A stretch of DNA of 64,000 bases from JALHST01 sp038316335 (GTDB lineage Bacteria > Bacteroidota > Bacteroidia > Flavobacteriales > Flavobacteriaceae): positions 1 through 64,000 of the forward strand of contig JBBQAM010000015.1 in NCBI GenBank assembly GCA_038316335.1. The letters are read 5' to 3'. The translations under genes and the position numbers were made by a program. The notes beneath the pieces are model-generated. The model was given only the letters and a program-made list of their open reading frames with translations, made no database searches and had not been told where the DNA came from. This document shows, piece by piece, positions 51,546-62,108 of the stretch (position 1 is the first letter of the stretch; every line of letters starts with the position of its first letter).

Positions 51546-52970
51546 ATGCAAAGAAGGAAATTTATCAAGAACACGGTGGCGGCTTCTTCCGCTTTTTCTA
51601 TCGTTCCAAGTTTTGTGTTGGGGAAAAAACATGTTCCCCCGAGCGACACATTATATATTGGAGCCTTCGGCGTCGGCGGCCAAGGAGGCAGTGACATTCA
51701 AGGACTCAACGAAACCGGAAAGGTTAAGTTTGTCACCCTATGCGATGTTGACGACCGTAGGGCGGCCGATACCTTTAAAAACTTCCCAAACGCCAAAAGA
51801 TATACTGATTTTAGAAAAGTATATGATAACCATTTGAAGGAAATCGATGCCATCATGGTGGCCACACCAGATCATATGCATGCAACCATAGCACTGCCCT
51901 TCATGCGGGCAAAAAAACACGCTTATGTTGAGAAACCACTCACCCATAATATTAGCGAAGCACGTTTAATGACCCGGGTGGCAAAAGAGAATGGAATAGT
52001 TACCCAGATGGGGAACCAAGGCGCTTCGAGTGACGGTAGTCGTGAAGCCAAGGAATGGGTACAATCGGGCATAATTGGCAAGGTATATCGCGTTGATTGT
52101 TGGACGAATCGGCCGGTTTGGCCACAGGGAGTTCCTGTCCCCACAGAAAAAATGCCAATTCCTAAGGGCTTGAATTGGGATCTTTGGCTTGGCGTTGCCG
52201 CAATGCGCGATTATAACGCTGCCTATCTGCCATTTAAATGGCGCGGCTTTTGGGATTTTGGAACAGGTGCACTGGGAGATATGGGCTGTCATATCATGGA
52301 AACTCCTTTCAGCGTATTGGATCTTGGATATCCGACCGAGGCAGAGGCCAGTTGCACGACCAATTGGGTAGGTGATTTTGTGGAGGCAGACTATAACCAA
52401 TCTTGTCCTTCCTCTTCAATTGTTCGCTTAAAATTCAACACCCCGGAACATGGCGATATTGCGTTGAATTGGTATGACGGCGGACTTTTGCCCGACCTTC
52501 CCGATGAACTTAAGGATGGGGAGACCATTGGCGATAGTGGCGGAGGCTCTATTTTCTATGGGACCCGTGGAATCCTCATCTGCGATACCTATTCCCGGAA
52601 TGCACGATTGCTGCCTTCAGACACCATGAAATTATTGAATCCGCCGAAACCGTATTTAAAAAGAATCGAAGGTGATACAGGCGGACACCATCGCAATTTT
52701 GTAGAGGCTTGTTTAAATGGTACCGGGACCTCATCAGATTTCAGTCGTTCGGGTCCTTTGACAGAAGCCGTATTAATGGGAAATCTTGCTATCAAGGCCT
52801 TTCAGTATAAGAAATTCAAGGAAGGGAAAAAAGCAGGTGATTGGGATCCGTTCGAGTACCCAGGGAGAAGAAAAATCATGTGGGATGGTGCCAATATGAA
52901 GGTAACGAATTGGGAGATGGCGAATGAATGGGTAAAAGGCACCTATCGCAAAGGCTGGAAACTATCATAG
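51546..52970 (+). CDS. Gfo/Idh/MocA family oxidoreductase with Tat signal
   Basis: 474 residues. A twin-arginine signal (MQRRKFIKNTVAASSAFS) precedes the NAD-binding domain (GAFGVGGQGGSDIQGLNETG) and the family's EKP motif in KKHAYVEKPLTHN. The catalytic region has GTGALGDMGCHIMETPF. Many exported members of this family in Bacteroidetes carry a tightly bound NAD and act on sugars, some as glycosidases (GH109-type chemistry). The closest relation here is functional rather than positional to the locus at 13-29 kb. ATG start fits the signal. Confidence 0.9.
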   Translation: MQRRKFIKNTVAASSAFSIVPSFVLGKKHVPPSDTLYIGAFGVGGQGGSDIQGLNETGKVKFVTLCDVDDRRAADTFKNFPNAKRYTDFRKVYDNHLKEIDAIMVATPDHMHATIALPFMRAKKHAYVEKPLTHNISEARLMTRVAKENGIVTQMGNQGASSDGSREAKEWVQSGIIGKVYRVDCWTNRPVWPQGVPVPTEKMPIPKGLNWDLWLGVAAMRDYNAAYLPFKWRGFWDFGTGALGDMGCHIMETPFSVLDLGYPTEAEASCTTNWVGDFVEADYNQSCPSSSIVRLKFNTPEHGDIALNWYDGGLLPDLPDELKDGETIGDSGGGSIFYGTRGILICDTYSRNARLLPSDTMKLLNPPKPYLKRIEGDTGGHHRNFVEACLNGTGTSSDFSRSGPLTEAVLMGNLAIKAFQYKKFKEGKKAGDWDPFEYPGRRKIMWDGANMKVTNWEMANEWVKGTYRKGWKLS

Positions 52971-52998
52971 TGGTCAGTGTAGGTTATTGGCAGTTTTT

Positions 52999-54072
52999 TT
53001 AAAACAATCGCAGTTGACCCTGTTTGAATTGAGCATGCAATGTATTATTTAATTTAGGAAACGTCTTGTCTTTAAAATAGGTCTGCTTCGCTAACCTGGC
53101 CATATCATTAATATGTTGCGCTATTTTGCCATCACCCCGATTTCGTTTTCCAAAACGGCTGTCATTTAGTTGACCATTGTGGCATGCTTCTATTTGATGC
53201 AACACCTTATCTGCCTTTTCGGGCAAGGCCCGCCTTATCCAGTCGGTGAAAATGATGCCAATGGCGCCGTTCAGTCGCACAATGGTATACGCAAATGACA
53301 AGGCCCCGTTATCGGCTACCACTTTGGCCATTTGAAGTAGTTCATGACTATTGATTCCTGGAATAATAGGCGCCAACATGGCGTTCACCGGAATATTGTT
53401 ATCCGAAAGAATACGAATGGTCTCCAACCTTTTTCGAATTGTTGCGGTCCTGGGCTCCAAAATTCTGCGCGTGTCTTCAGAAAGGGAGGTGACCGAGACA
53501 TGTACGCCGATTAAACCTTCTTTCGCCAGCGCTTTTAAAATATCCAGATCTCTTAATATCAAAGCATTTTTTGTAATAATACCTACAGGATGACGGTATT
53601 TGAGAAAGAGCTCTAAACACGCCCTGGTAATTCGAAATTTTTTTTCGGCCGGCTGATAGCAATCGGTATTGCCCGATAAAACAATCGTTTCGGCCTGCCA
53701 CTGCCTGCTCTTTAGTTTTGCCTCAAGTAATATCGGAGCATTCCTTTTGACCAGTATTTTTTGCTCAAAATCGAGTCCGGCGCTATAACCCCAATACTCA
53801 TGGGTATTGCGTGCATAACAATATATGCAACCATGCTCACAGCCTTGATACGGATTCATGGAATAGCCCATTCCTACATCAGGACTGGTTACTTGATTCA
53901 CTATCGTCTTCGGAAAAATAGGAAGATACTGGGTTTTTCCATTGATAGTTTCTTCGCCCTCAAGACGGCAATATTCTAAAAAATCATCGCGTTGTTCTTC
54001 AACCTGCTTGAAGAATCTATTTGGTGTATTTAGCTGGGCCCCTCTCCCGTTTATATAGTCATTTTCATTCAA
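52999..54072 (-). CDS. PA0069-family radical SAM protein
   Basis: 357 residues. Radical SAM cluster CEHGCIYC (CxxxCxxC) preceded by GMGYSMNPYQG and followed by YARNTHEYWGYSAGLDFE, which is the signature of the PA0069/SplB-related group. Function is unknown. Convergent with the Gfo/Idh/MocA gene. Confidence 0.92.
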   Translation of the reverse strand: MNENDYINGRGAQLNTPNRFFKQVEEQRDDFLEYCRLEGEETINGKTQYLPIFPKTIVNQVTSPDVGMGYSMNPYQGCEHGCIYCYARNTHEYWGYSAGLDFEQKILVKRNAPILLEAKLKSRQWQAETIVLSGNTDCYQPAEKKFRITRACLELFLKYRHPVGIITKNALILRDLDILKALAKEGLIGVHVSVTSLSEDTRRILEPRTATIRKRLETIRILSDNNIPVNAMLAPIIPGINSHELLQMAKVVADNGALSFAYTIVRLNGAIGIIFTDWIRRALPEKADKVLHQIEACHNGQLNDSRFGKRNRGDGKIAQHINDMARLAKQTYFKDKTFPKLNNTLHAQFKQGQLRLF

Positions 54073-54300
54073 AGTTTGGATTTATTCCAAATTTATGGAT
54101 TATATCCGTTAAATGCTTCTTTAGGTTGTTAAATTTATGGAGGGATTTTGACAGATATGATTATTAAAACGTCGGTGGGGTATTGTACTATTCAGCTAAT
54201 AAAAACACCATTGAAAAACCTTAAACCTAGCACTGATAGCGCTCAACCCTTTGCATTGGGTATCTATGAATTCCTAGGACATTGAAGAAAAATGCGGTGG

Positions 54301-55857
54301 TCAGTCGACCACCACGCGTACCAATTGTTTTTTTGAACCTCGCTTGGCATAAAACATCAATTCATCTTTGGCAGGATTGATCAAAGGTGTAGACACCATC
54401 AAGGGCAGACGTGCCTCTTGATCATCCATCATTTTTTCATATGAAATATGGCCGTCTTGGTCTAATTTGATAACGAAGATATTACGGTTACGACTTAGGC
54501 CCTGTTTAAAAAGCAGTCGTTCCCCACTTAACAATTGTGGATTTTCGGCCGCAGTACTAATAAAGAAATACGTATTTCCATCCTTGGCATACGAACTATA
54601 GGAAGCATACGCACCATCGCCTTGTGTCACTTCCGACTTATTTATATTTCGAATCCATACTACTTCTCCTATACTACTAAGTTTGGCACTCACGATATCA
54701 TTGTAGTGAAACCGTTCTATTTTTAAGCGCCCACCACTTGAGTTCGACTGCACACTTGTCGTCACAAAGTATTCCTCGGCATTATATAAAATAGTGCCAT
54801 CGGGATTTACTGTTATATTTTTAAAAATCAGGTTTTTTACATCTTTGTCATCTTCACGCCCGAACTTATCGAGCATAAATTGTTCAGAAAAAGGCGTATA
54901 CTTTTTTGCTTTTACCTCCAAACTATAGGGATCTAACTCAAAATAGGAAAGACCATTATAACGATTATCCTTACGGTCAGCGAAAAATCCCAAGCAAATC
55001 AATTTCGAACCATTAAAAACAGGTTTTAGGCCCTCTGAATATTTTCCAGGATCATCGAAGGTCTGTGTCTTCGCGCCTGCATTGGAAATTTCGATCATTT
55101 CATATTGAAACTTTCGCTCATCGACTTCAAACCGCTTCTTTTTAAAATACGCTTTCCCAACGATATAGGCATGTTCCAAATCCTTTGAAAAGACCACATT
55201 CTCAAAAGAGTAATTCTTTTCCTCCACTTCGGCCGAGAAGTCATGGGATATCAGTTTTTTCAAGGCCAAATTGAAAAGATAGATGTAATGGCGATTGTTT
55301 TTCCCTTCCTTAAAATGTGCACTGATCACGAAGGCCGATTTGTCGTCGTCAAATAATACCGAAGTCGTAAAGCCCGAAGAGAAATTCCGATTGTAATAAT
55401 TCCTATCCAAGGGTTCATTGACTTCTTCCGAAGGAATTGATAGTAGGGTCTCTTCTGTAAAATTAATTTTCGATAAAGGGCTCCGATGTGCTACATAATC
55501 GTACGAACTCGTACTATAATTATAGGTCAAAAACAACATGTAAATCTGACCATTACGTACATAGCCATCTATAAAATTACCTTTGTCTAGCTTATAGTTA
55601 AACTCGGAAGTGAGTTCTAGATCCTTATTATATGACTCGATATAATATCCCCTAGGTTTCAGGATAATCCCCGTAAAATAGGCGCGAATTAAAACAAAGC
55701 CATCTTGCCCATCATCACTTATGGTGAGTAGGTTCGAATATTTGTACCTATCGTTATATTTTTCGCCTAAAGCATGCTTTATTGGAATCTGCTGTGCTCT
55801 TATGGAACACATTACCACGAACAAAAAAATCAAGATCAAATTATTTCGCAAGGTCAT
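54301..55857 (-). CDS. Secreted protein of unknown function, probable beta-propeller
   Basis: 518 residues. Signal peptide (MTLRNNLILIFLFVVMCSIRA), then repeated beta segments (YKYSNLLTISDDGQDGFVLI, VLFDDDKSAFVISAHFKEG, VFSKDLEHAYIVGKAYFKKK, FNGSKLICLGFFADRKD) that suggest a propeller. No enzymatic motif. Lies 20 bp downstream of the enoyl-CoA hydratase gene. No family could be named with confidence. Confidence 0.75.
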   Translation of the reverse strand: MTLRNNLILIFLFVVMCSIRAQQIPIKHALGEKYNDRYKYSNLLTISDDGQDGFVLIRAYFTGIILKPRGYYIESYNKDLELTSEFNYKLDKGNFIDGYVRNGQIYMLFLTYNYSTSSYDYVAHRSPLSKINFTEETLLSIPSEEVNEPLDRNYYNRNFSSGFTTSVLFDDDKSAFVISAHFKEGKNNRHYIYLFNLALKKLISHDFSAEVEEKNYSFENVVFSKDLEHAYIVGKAYFKKKRFEVDERKFQYEMIEISNAGAKTQTFDDPGKYSEGLKPVFNGSKLICLGFFADRKDNRYNGLSYFELDPYSLEVKAKKYTPFSEQFMLDKFGREDDKDVKNLIFKNITVNPDGTILYNAEEYFVTTSVQSNSSGGRLKIERFHYNDIVSAKLSSIGEVVWIRNINKSEVTQGDGAYASYSSYAKDGNTYFFISTAAENPQLLSGERLLFKQGLSRNRNIFVIKLDQDGHISYEKMMDDQEARLPLMVSTPLINPAKDELMFYAKRGSKKQLVRVVVD

Positions 55858-55877
55858 CGGTCGGTTATTTTGATATG

Positions 55878-56660
55878 CTATTTGCCAGGGAAGGCCGCTT
55901 TGCGCTTTTCTAAAAAGGCAGTCGTACCCTCTTTAAAATCCGTGGTTCCGAAGCATGCCCCGAATGCCTCAATTTCTGCCGCATATCCTTTATCGTTACC
56001 TTTAAAACCCGCATTTATAGCTTTTATTGCATGGCCAATCGCTACCGGTGAATTATTGACGATCTTCGCTACAATTTTTTCACATTGGTCAATAAGTTCT
56101 GCCAGCGGCACGACATAGTTAACAAGACCATACGCTAGCGCCTGCTCCGCGTTGATCATTTGTGCAGTCATGATTAGTTCCATAGCCCTTCCCTTGCCAA
56201 CCAATTGTGGTAATCGTTGGGTACCTCCATAGCCAGGGATCACCCCAAGTGACACTTCCGGCAAACCCATTTTGGCATTGCTAGCCGCCAATCGAAAATG
56301 ACATGCCATGGCAAGTTCCAATCCACCGCCCAACGCAAAACCATTTATTGCTGCTATTACGGGCGTCGCCAAATTTTCTATAAAATCAAATAATAACTCC
56401 TGTCCTTTCTTGGATAGTTTCGACCCTTCCTTGGACGAGAAATTGGAAAATTCGGCAATGTCGGCGCCTGCTACAAATGCTTTTTCTCCACTTCCAGTAA
56501 GCAGTATCGCCTTGACTTTGTGATTCCTATCTAATTTTTTCAGGGCATCATGTAGTTCTTGAATCGTATCCTTATTCAGGGCATTCAATTTCTCGGGACG
56601 GTTGATTGTAATCAGTGCGAAATGCTCTCTTTTCTCAAGAAGGATGTTTTTAAAGCTCAT
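55878..56660 (-). CDS. Enoyl-CoA hydratase/isomerase family protein
   Basis: 260 residues, typical for crotonases. FVAGADIAEF and NGFALGGGLELAMACHFRLA supply the oxyanion hole; MGLPEVSLGVIPGYGGTQRL includes the catalytic Glu and the family loop. Hydrates trans-2-enoyl-CoA in beta-oxidation or in another acyl-CoA pathway. It sits between a sensor kinase (32 bp upstream) and a secreted protein; no other beta-oxidation gene is near. Confidence 0.93.
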   Translation of the reverse strand: MSFKNILLEKREHFALITINRPEKLNALNKDTIQELHDALKKLDRNHKVKAILLTGSGEKAFVAGADIAEFSNFSSKEGSKLSKKGQELLFDFIENLATPVIAAINGFALGGGLELAMACHFRLAASNAKMGLPEVSLGVIPGYGGTQRLPQLVGKGRAMELIMTAQMINAEQALAYGLVNYVVPLAELIDQCEKIVAKIVNNSPVAIGHAIKAINAGFKGNDKGYAAEIEAFGACFGTTDFKEGTTAFLEKRKAAFPGK

Positions 56661-56692
56661 TATCTCTGGATATTATTTAAATGCAAATTGTT

Positions 56693-58159
56693 TTATGTGG
56701 TATTTCCGGAATCCAATCGTGGAAATTTGACCGTAAAGACAGTTCCTTTTCCTGGAAGGGAAATAAAAGTAATACTCCCATTATAGGTCTCTACGATATT
56801 CTTGACCATACCCAATCCCAAGCCCATACCACTGGTTTTCGTTGTAAATTTCGGTTCAAATATTTTTTCCCGAAATCCTTCTAAAATGCCCACCCCATTA
56901 TCGGCCACCGATATCTTTACATAGGTATCCTCAGTCGTTACCGAAACCAAAATTCGCGGGGAAGTCACTTCGGGTACTGCCTGTATGGCATTTTTGACCA
57001 AATTTGTGACCACACGGATCAACTGGGTGCGATCGAGCTTGGCGATTATTACTTCCTTTTCGGAAATAAAATGAATATAGTCCTCATTAAAAATGTCAAG
57101 TGCCAATTTTACGATTTTGACCACATTTAAGGTTTCGTTCTGTTGCGCAGGCATTTCTGCAAAATTCGAGAAGGCCGACGCTATACTACTCATGGTGTCA
57201 ATCTGCTGGATCAGGGTTTTCGAAAATTCGGCCACCTTTTTTACAATATCAGGGTCCTTTGGGTCGAACTTCATCTCAAAACTTTGTACGCTCAAGCGCA
57301 TGGGTGTCAACGGATTCTTAATCTCATGGGCTACTTGTTTCGCCATCTCACGCCATGCTTGTTCTCTTTCACTACGTGCCAATTTAACGGCACTTTCTTC
57401 AAGTTCGTCAATCATGGCATTATACGTGGTTACCAATTTTTCGATTTCGAAAGTTGGATCTTCAATATAAAGTTTTTCATTGCGTTTGGTAAAATCGGTC
57501 TTAGCAAGCATGTCTGTAACGGTCTGTAAAGAACGCGTAATATATTTGGCGATGAAATAGGCCAATGCGATGGCAATCAACAACATAATCAGGAAGACCC
57601 CACCAAGGCGCATTAGAAATTGCTTTAATTCCATATCATTGAAGGAATTGTCCTCAAAATAGGGCAAGTTTAATATACCAATCGGTTTAAATTTTAGATC
57701 TGTTATGTATACATATGAGGCCTGATAAGAGTCTCCGGCGAGCGACTTCTCCTCGACAAATCGCTTATTTGGACTAATTTCCAATTCGTTTAATATTTCT
57801 GCAGATAGACAGCTACTCAAGGAATCATTTTCAAATTTGGGACGTGAACTTTTAATCAATTCACCGTCCAGGTCATAGATGTTGAAATATTGGTTCTGTA
57901 CATCGGCAATTTCATAGATTTCATCTTTGAAAATATACCCCAGATTTTCGGTTGTGGCAGGATACGTAGTTTCACGAAGAACGTAATCAATACTTTGTTT
58001 TATTTGCGCTTCCTTGCGCTCTAATCGATCACCGTGATAATCATTCAGCTGTTCGCTGTATTGATGAATCGCCATACCCGTAGTGAGCACCGATGCAATG
58101 AGCACCAACAGGCTCATGTTTAGGAAAATGCGCGATCGCAAAGAAAGTCTGTCAAACAA
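56693..58159 (-). CDS. NtrY-like sensor histidine kinase
   Basis: 488 residues starting with TTG. Two membrane segments (about 12-30 and 185-208) flank a periplasmic sensor, followed by HAMP, HisKA with phospho-His in VAHEIKNPLTPMRLS (about 277) and an HATPase with NLVKNAIQA, ISVADNGVGI and GMGLGLGMVKNIVE. Architecture matches nitrogen-related NtrY-type kinases. No response regulator is adjacent. First in a possible three-gene leftward group. Confidence 0.92.
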   Translation of the reverse strand: MFDRLSLRSRIFLNMSLLVLIASVLTTGMAIHQYSEQLNDYHGDRLERKEAQIKQSIDYVLRETTYPATTENLGYIFKDEIYEIADVQNQYFNIYDLDGELIKSSRPKFENDSLSSCLSAEILNELEISPNKRFVEEKSLAGDSYQASYVYITDLKFKPIGILNLPYFEDNSFNDMELKQFLMRLGGVFLIMLLIAIALAYFIAKYITRSLQTVTDMLAKTDFTKRNEKLYIEDPTFEIEKLVTTYNAMIDELEESAVKLARSEREQAWREMAKQVAHEIKNPLTPMRLSVQSFEMKFDPKDPDIVKKVAEFSKTLIQQIDTMSSIASAFSNFAEMPAQQNETLNVVKIVKLALDIFNEDYIHFISEKEVIIAKLDRTQLIRVVTNLVKNAIQAVPEVTSPRILVSVTTEDTYVKISVADNGVGILEGFREKIFEPKFTTKTSGMGLGLGMVKNIVETYNGSITFISLPGKGTVFTVKFPRLDSGNTT

Positions 58160-58282
58160 GTAATGCTAATTTATTGTTAAAGATAGCAATAATCAGACCA
58201 AGTTAAATGGGGACAAGTAAAGCGTGTAGGCGCCATTTTGCGCAAAAATGTCTATAGTACGGCTGACATATATTTAGAAAAC

Positions 58283-58834
58283 CTATCGTTCTTGGTTCTT
58301 TCCGCGAACAGCTTTATATAGTCGAATTCCTAAAAGCAGTAGGATACCGAGGGCAATAATTCCCACAACGCCAAAAATCCAATTGAAGGTACCCTTGAGA
58401 ATTACTAAAAATACAATGGCAAAAAGTAGAAGTGTGGCCCCTTCGTTCCAGATGCGCATGAATTTAGACGTGTATTTTATTTCATCACGCTGTAATTCCT
58501 GAACGATTTGGTGATTCTTTAGATGATAGACTATCAACATTAGTACCAATGCGAGTTTAATATGCATCCAAGGCTGGTGCAACCATGCAGGCATTAACAC
58601 TAGCAACCAAATGGCGAAGATAGTGGCCAAGATTGCCGACGGCCAGGTAATGATATACCACAATCGCTTGGTCATTAGCTTCAATTGGCTAGTTAATATC
58701 TCTTTTTCAGGCGAAGCTTTTTGGGAAGCTTCAATATGATAGATAAACAATCGCGGAACATAGAACAGCCCTGCAAACCATGTGATTACAAAAATGAGAT
58801 GCAGGGCTTTGATATAGTCATAATACGCTGTCAT
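58283..58834 (-). CDS. HemJ/CopD-like membrane protein
   Basis: 183 residues from ATG 58834 (MTAYYDYIKALHLIFVITWF). About four to five membrane segments. The first helix carries KALHLIFVITWFAGLFYVPRLF, whose His resembles the haem-binding His of HemJ, the protoporphyrinogen oxidase, and WPWAI-type residues follow. CopD family membership is the alternative. Not obviously in an operon. Confidence 0.82.
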   Translation of the reverse strand: MTAYYDYIKALHLIFVITWFAGLFYVPRLFIYHIEASQKASPEKEILTSQLKLMTKRLWYIITWPSAILATIFAIWLLVLMPAWLHQPWMHIKLALVLMLIVYHLKNHQIVQELQRDEIKYTSKFMRIWNEGATLLLFAIVFLVILKGTFNWIFGVVGIIALGILLLLGIRLYKAVRGKNQER

Positions 58835-58901
58835 TGATCTGGCATGTGTCATCGTTCAGGCTCTCAGTAACCGTTACCCGAAACCTCGAACCTTCATTTT
58901 A

Positions 58902-61900
58902 TTATAATTGTATTGCGCCGATACCTGCGTCCCAAAGTTTTTTATTATACTCTGGAATCGATGATTGGATCAGTGTTTGGGACCGGCTCTCAAGTTTTTC
59001 CCATTGTGAATCTAATTCGGCCTTACGGTCCTTACTCCCCTGATTGACCCTTGGGATCGTACTATTGGTCGCATTGATCAAGAAAAGATATTCAGCGGTG
59101 AATTTGTTGGGGAAATTTTCAACATCATCGTACGCTTGTGATTTGCGTTGAACCATATCCTCGTCCCATGCATTCAAAGCCTTGGACAATACTTGGCCTT
59201 CTGCCTTCAAATTCGAATCCGATAAATCCTTGATTACATCGTCTAATTGTGTTTTTGCTTCATGCAGCGTATTCACTGTATTGATCATACTACTGACCTT
59301 CATTTCCATTTGTGCCATAAAAGCATCGTATTCTTGGTACTGGCCTGGTTTGGTTTCGAATCCGGGGGTCTCTTTGATAATCGCATTGGTCGCAATCGTT
59401 TTTCCTTCATACTTCAGTTGGAGGGTATACGTGCCCGGGGACGCCCTATGCCCCCTAAAACCTGCCTCCATATATACATCGGGAATACCGGGTATAGTGG
59501 CATGGTCCATGTCCCAGACAAAACGATTCAATCCTTCATTTTTAGACAGCAAGGGCTCGGGAGGAGGTCCTCCTCCAGTATGTGCCCTATAGTTTGGATT
59601 CTTTTCCGAACTAATCGATCGAACGATTTTTCCTTGCGCATCGCGAATTTCCAAGGTGAGCGCCGATGTAGAATCTTTTGCTTTTTCCAATTCATAATAA
59701 ATAACTAGTCCGTTCGCGGGGTTAATACCTTCGAAGGGGTCGGTACCTTTAAATTCATCTGAATTTCCATTCAGGGCACTACTCCATGAACCGTTGAGGG
59801 CTGCATCGGGCGTGTAGATCTTTAGTGCCTTATTTGTTGGGTCATACTGGTTGATGACCCAAAGATCGTCCAATATCCAAAAAGATCTACCCGAGGTTGC
59901 TACGATCAAATTACCCTCGTAAACTTTCAAATCAGTGATGGGAGCCGGAGGAAGGTTCAATTGAAACGGTTCCCAGGACTTTCCGGCATTCCATGAAAGA
60001 TAGAGGCCCTTTTCAGTACCGGCATAGAGCAGGTCTTTTCGATTTGTATCCTCGCGAATGACCTTTGTATATGAGCCATATGGAATTCCAGCATTAATAT
60101 TTTCCCACGTTTTACCATAATCGGAAGACTTATACAATGCAGGGGTATGGTCATTGAATTTATACTTGGTAGTCGCAATGTAAACAGTCGCGGGATCATG
60201 GGGTGATACCTCAATGGAATTGACCAAGGTTTCCCCCAAATTTTTTGGGGTGATGTTTTGCCAAGTAACCCCATTATCCCTGGTTATGTAAACGTAACCA
60301 TCATCGCTTCCCGTATAAAAAACGCCTTTTTCAAGCGGGGACTCAATCATATAGGCAATGGTCCCATAATTTTCTGCACCAACGGCCTCATTGGTATACG
60401 GACCTCCCCCCATGCCTTGTTTTTCATCGATATTGCGCGTTAAATCGGGCGATATTTCTTCCCAAGTCAGCCCCATGTCCTTGGTGCGTAAAACATATTG
60501 CGCACAATGATAAAACGTATTGGGTTCAAAATGAGAACGTATAATCGGGGCATTCCAATTATAAAGGTATTTCATGTCACGGGCCGCCCTACCCAAGTAT
60601 TGTATGGGTGCGGCCATAATCTGGGTAGCACTCTTGGTATAGGTGTCTAAAACTTCAATAGTGCCTAAATAACTTCCGCCCAACACATACCGGGGATTTT
60701 TTGGGTCAAAGGCCAGGAAGGCGCTCTCACCTCCCGCGGAATCACTCCAATCCCTGTCTGAAATACTCCCGCTCCCTAAGGAAAGACTGGCAATTTTGAC
60801 CGAAGAGTTATCCTGCTGTCCGCCGTAAATATTATATGGGAACAAACTATCGGTACTAATTCGATAAAACTGCGCTGTGGGCATACTGTTTTGACTCGAC
60901 CAATTTTTTCCGAAATCGAAACTGATCGAAGCTCCTCCATCATCGGCCAAGATCATATTATTTGAATTATCAGGATTGATCCAGAGATTGTGATAATCCC
61001 CATGGGCTGCAGATAGACTTTCCCAGGTCTTGCCTCCATCAATTGAACGCAGAAAAGGTGCGCTCATTATATAGATGACATTTTCATTGTTGGGGTCGGT
61101 AAAGACCTTGATATAGTACCAAGCACGTTGTACCAGTCGGTTGTCGCCACTAACCATCACCCAGCTTTTTCCGGCATCATCCGACATAAAAAGCCCCCCT
61201 TTGTCAGCATCGGAATCACTTTCGACCAAGGCGAAAACCTTGTTCGAATTGGCGGCACTCACCGAAATGGCCATCTTTCCCTTCTCTTTTGGCAAGCCTT
61301 TATTAATCGGGAACCAGGTTTCACCTGCATCGACCGATTTATAGAGTCCGCTACCTGGTCCGCCGCTGATCATCTTATCTGGCTCCCTATGGTGTTCCCA
61401 CATAGCGGCATACAAAATATCGGGTGCATTGGCATCTATTGAAAGTTCGGCACACCCGGTTAACTCATTTACAAAAAGCACATTTTTCCAAGTGGTCCCC
61501 CCATCGATCGATTTGTAGATACCCCTTTCCTTGGTCGGGCCATAAAGCGCCCCTTGCCCGGCTACATAGACAATATCCGGGTTTTTTGGATGGACGATGA
61601 TTCTCGAAATATGTTGGGTGGCGGCCAATCCCAACTTTTTCCATGTCTTACCTGAATCGCTTGATTTATAGACCCCATCCCCATAGGAAGCCATAACACC
61701 CCGTGGCGCATTTTCTCCCATACCACAATAGATGATATTGGGGTCTGATTCAGACACGGCAACGGCTCCGACAGAGCCCATTTCGAAAAAGCCATCCGAG
61801 ATATTGTCCCATCGTTGCCCCCCGTCGGAAGTTTTCCATAAACCACCCCCGGTACTTCCCATATAATAGGTCATAGGATCACCAACAACGCCAGTAGCAG

Positions 61901-62027
61901 CTACAGAACGTCCCCCGCGAAACGGACCGATATTCCGGAATTTTAGCGGTTTAAAATATTCTTGGCTCTTTTGGGAGAATGTTGCCCCACTTACCAAGAT
62001 CAAAAATAATACTAGGTGTTTTTTCAT
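58902..62027 (-). CDS. Large secreted VPS10/BNR-type beta-propeller protein, copy 1
   Basis: 1041 residues from ATG 62027 (MKKHLVLFLILVSGATFSQ signal peptide). Residues about 25-720 contain repeated Asp-box/BNR elements (GLWKTSDGGQRWDNI, YKSSDSGKTWKKLG, FMSDDAGKSWVMVS, FLRSIDGGKTWESL), as in sortilin/VPS10-type and exo-sialidase-like propellers. A C-terminal region (about 800-1041) is beta-rich then helical. Often named glycosyl hydrolase, but catalytic residues are not identifiable. Probably surface-exposed; no sorting domain was recognised. Paralogue of the next gene upstream. Confidence 0.85.
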   Translation of the reverse strand: MKKHLVLFLILVSGATFSQKSQEYFKPLKFRNIGPFRGGRSVAATGVVGDPMTYYMGSTGGGLWKTSDGGQRWDNISDGFFEMGSVGAVAVSESDPNIIYCGMGENAPRGVMASYGDGVYKSSDSGKTWKKLGLAATQHISRIIVHPKNPDIVYVAGQGALYGPTKERGIYKSIDGGTTWKNVLFVNELTGCAELSIDANAPDILYAAMWEHHREPDKMISGGPGSGLYKSVDAGETWFPINKGLPKEKGKMAISVSAANSNKVFALVESDSDADKGGLFMSDDAGKSWVMVSGDNRLVQRAWYYIKVFTDPNNENVIYIMSAPFLRSIDGGKTWESLSAAHGDYHNLWINPDNSNNMILADDGGASISFDFGKNWSSQNSMPTAQFYRISTDSLFPYNIYGGQQDNSSVKIASLSLGSGSISDRDWSDSAGGESAFLAFDPKNPRYVLGGSYLGTIEVLDTYTKSATQIMAAPIQYLGRAARDMKYLYNWNAPIIRSHFEPNTFYHCAQYVLRTKDMGLTWEEISPDLTRNIDEKQGMGGGPYTNEAVGAENYGTIAYMIESPLEKGVFYTGSDDGYVYITRDNGVTWQNITPKNLGETLVNSIEVSPHDPATVYIATTKYKFNDHTPALYKSSDYGKTWENINAGIPYGSYTKVIREDTNRKDLLYAGTEKGLYLSWNAGKSWEPFQLNLPPAPITDLKVYEGNLIVATSGRSFWILDDLWVINQYDPTNKALKIYTPDAALNGSWSSALNGNSDEFKGTDPFEGINPANGLVIYYELEKAKDSTSALTLEIRDAQGKIVRSISSEKNPNYRAHTGGGPPPEPLLSKNEGLNRFVWDMDHATIPGIPDVYMEAGFRGHRASPGTYTLQLKYEGKTIATNAIIKETPGFETKPGQYQEYDAFMAQMEMKVSSMINTVNTLHEAKTQLDDVIKDLSDSNLKAEGQVLSKALNAWDEDMVQRKSQAYDDVENFPNKFTAEYLFLINATNSTIPRVNQGSKDRKAELDSQWEKLESRSQTLIQSSIPEYNKKLWDAGIGAIQL

Positions 62028-62108
62028 TTGTATTCTTATTTTCTTAAGCACATTATGTTCAATTAACCGATTGACGGCTAGCAGGATATACTTCTATTCG
62101 ATACTATA

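Noticed and set aside
59247..59708. 153-codon ORF on the plus strand opposite the large propeller gene
   Set aside because: Antisense shadow; conserved BNR protein frame on the other strand explains the sequence.
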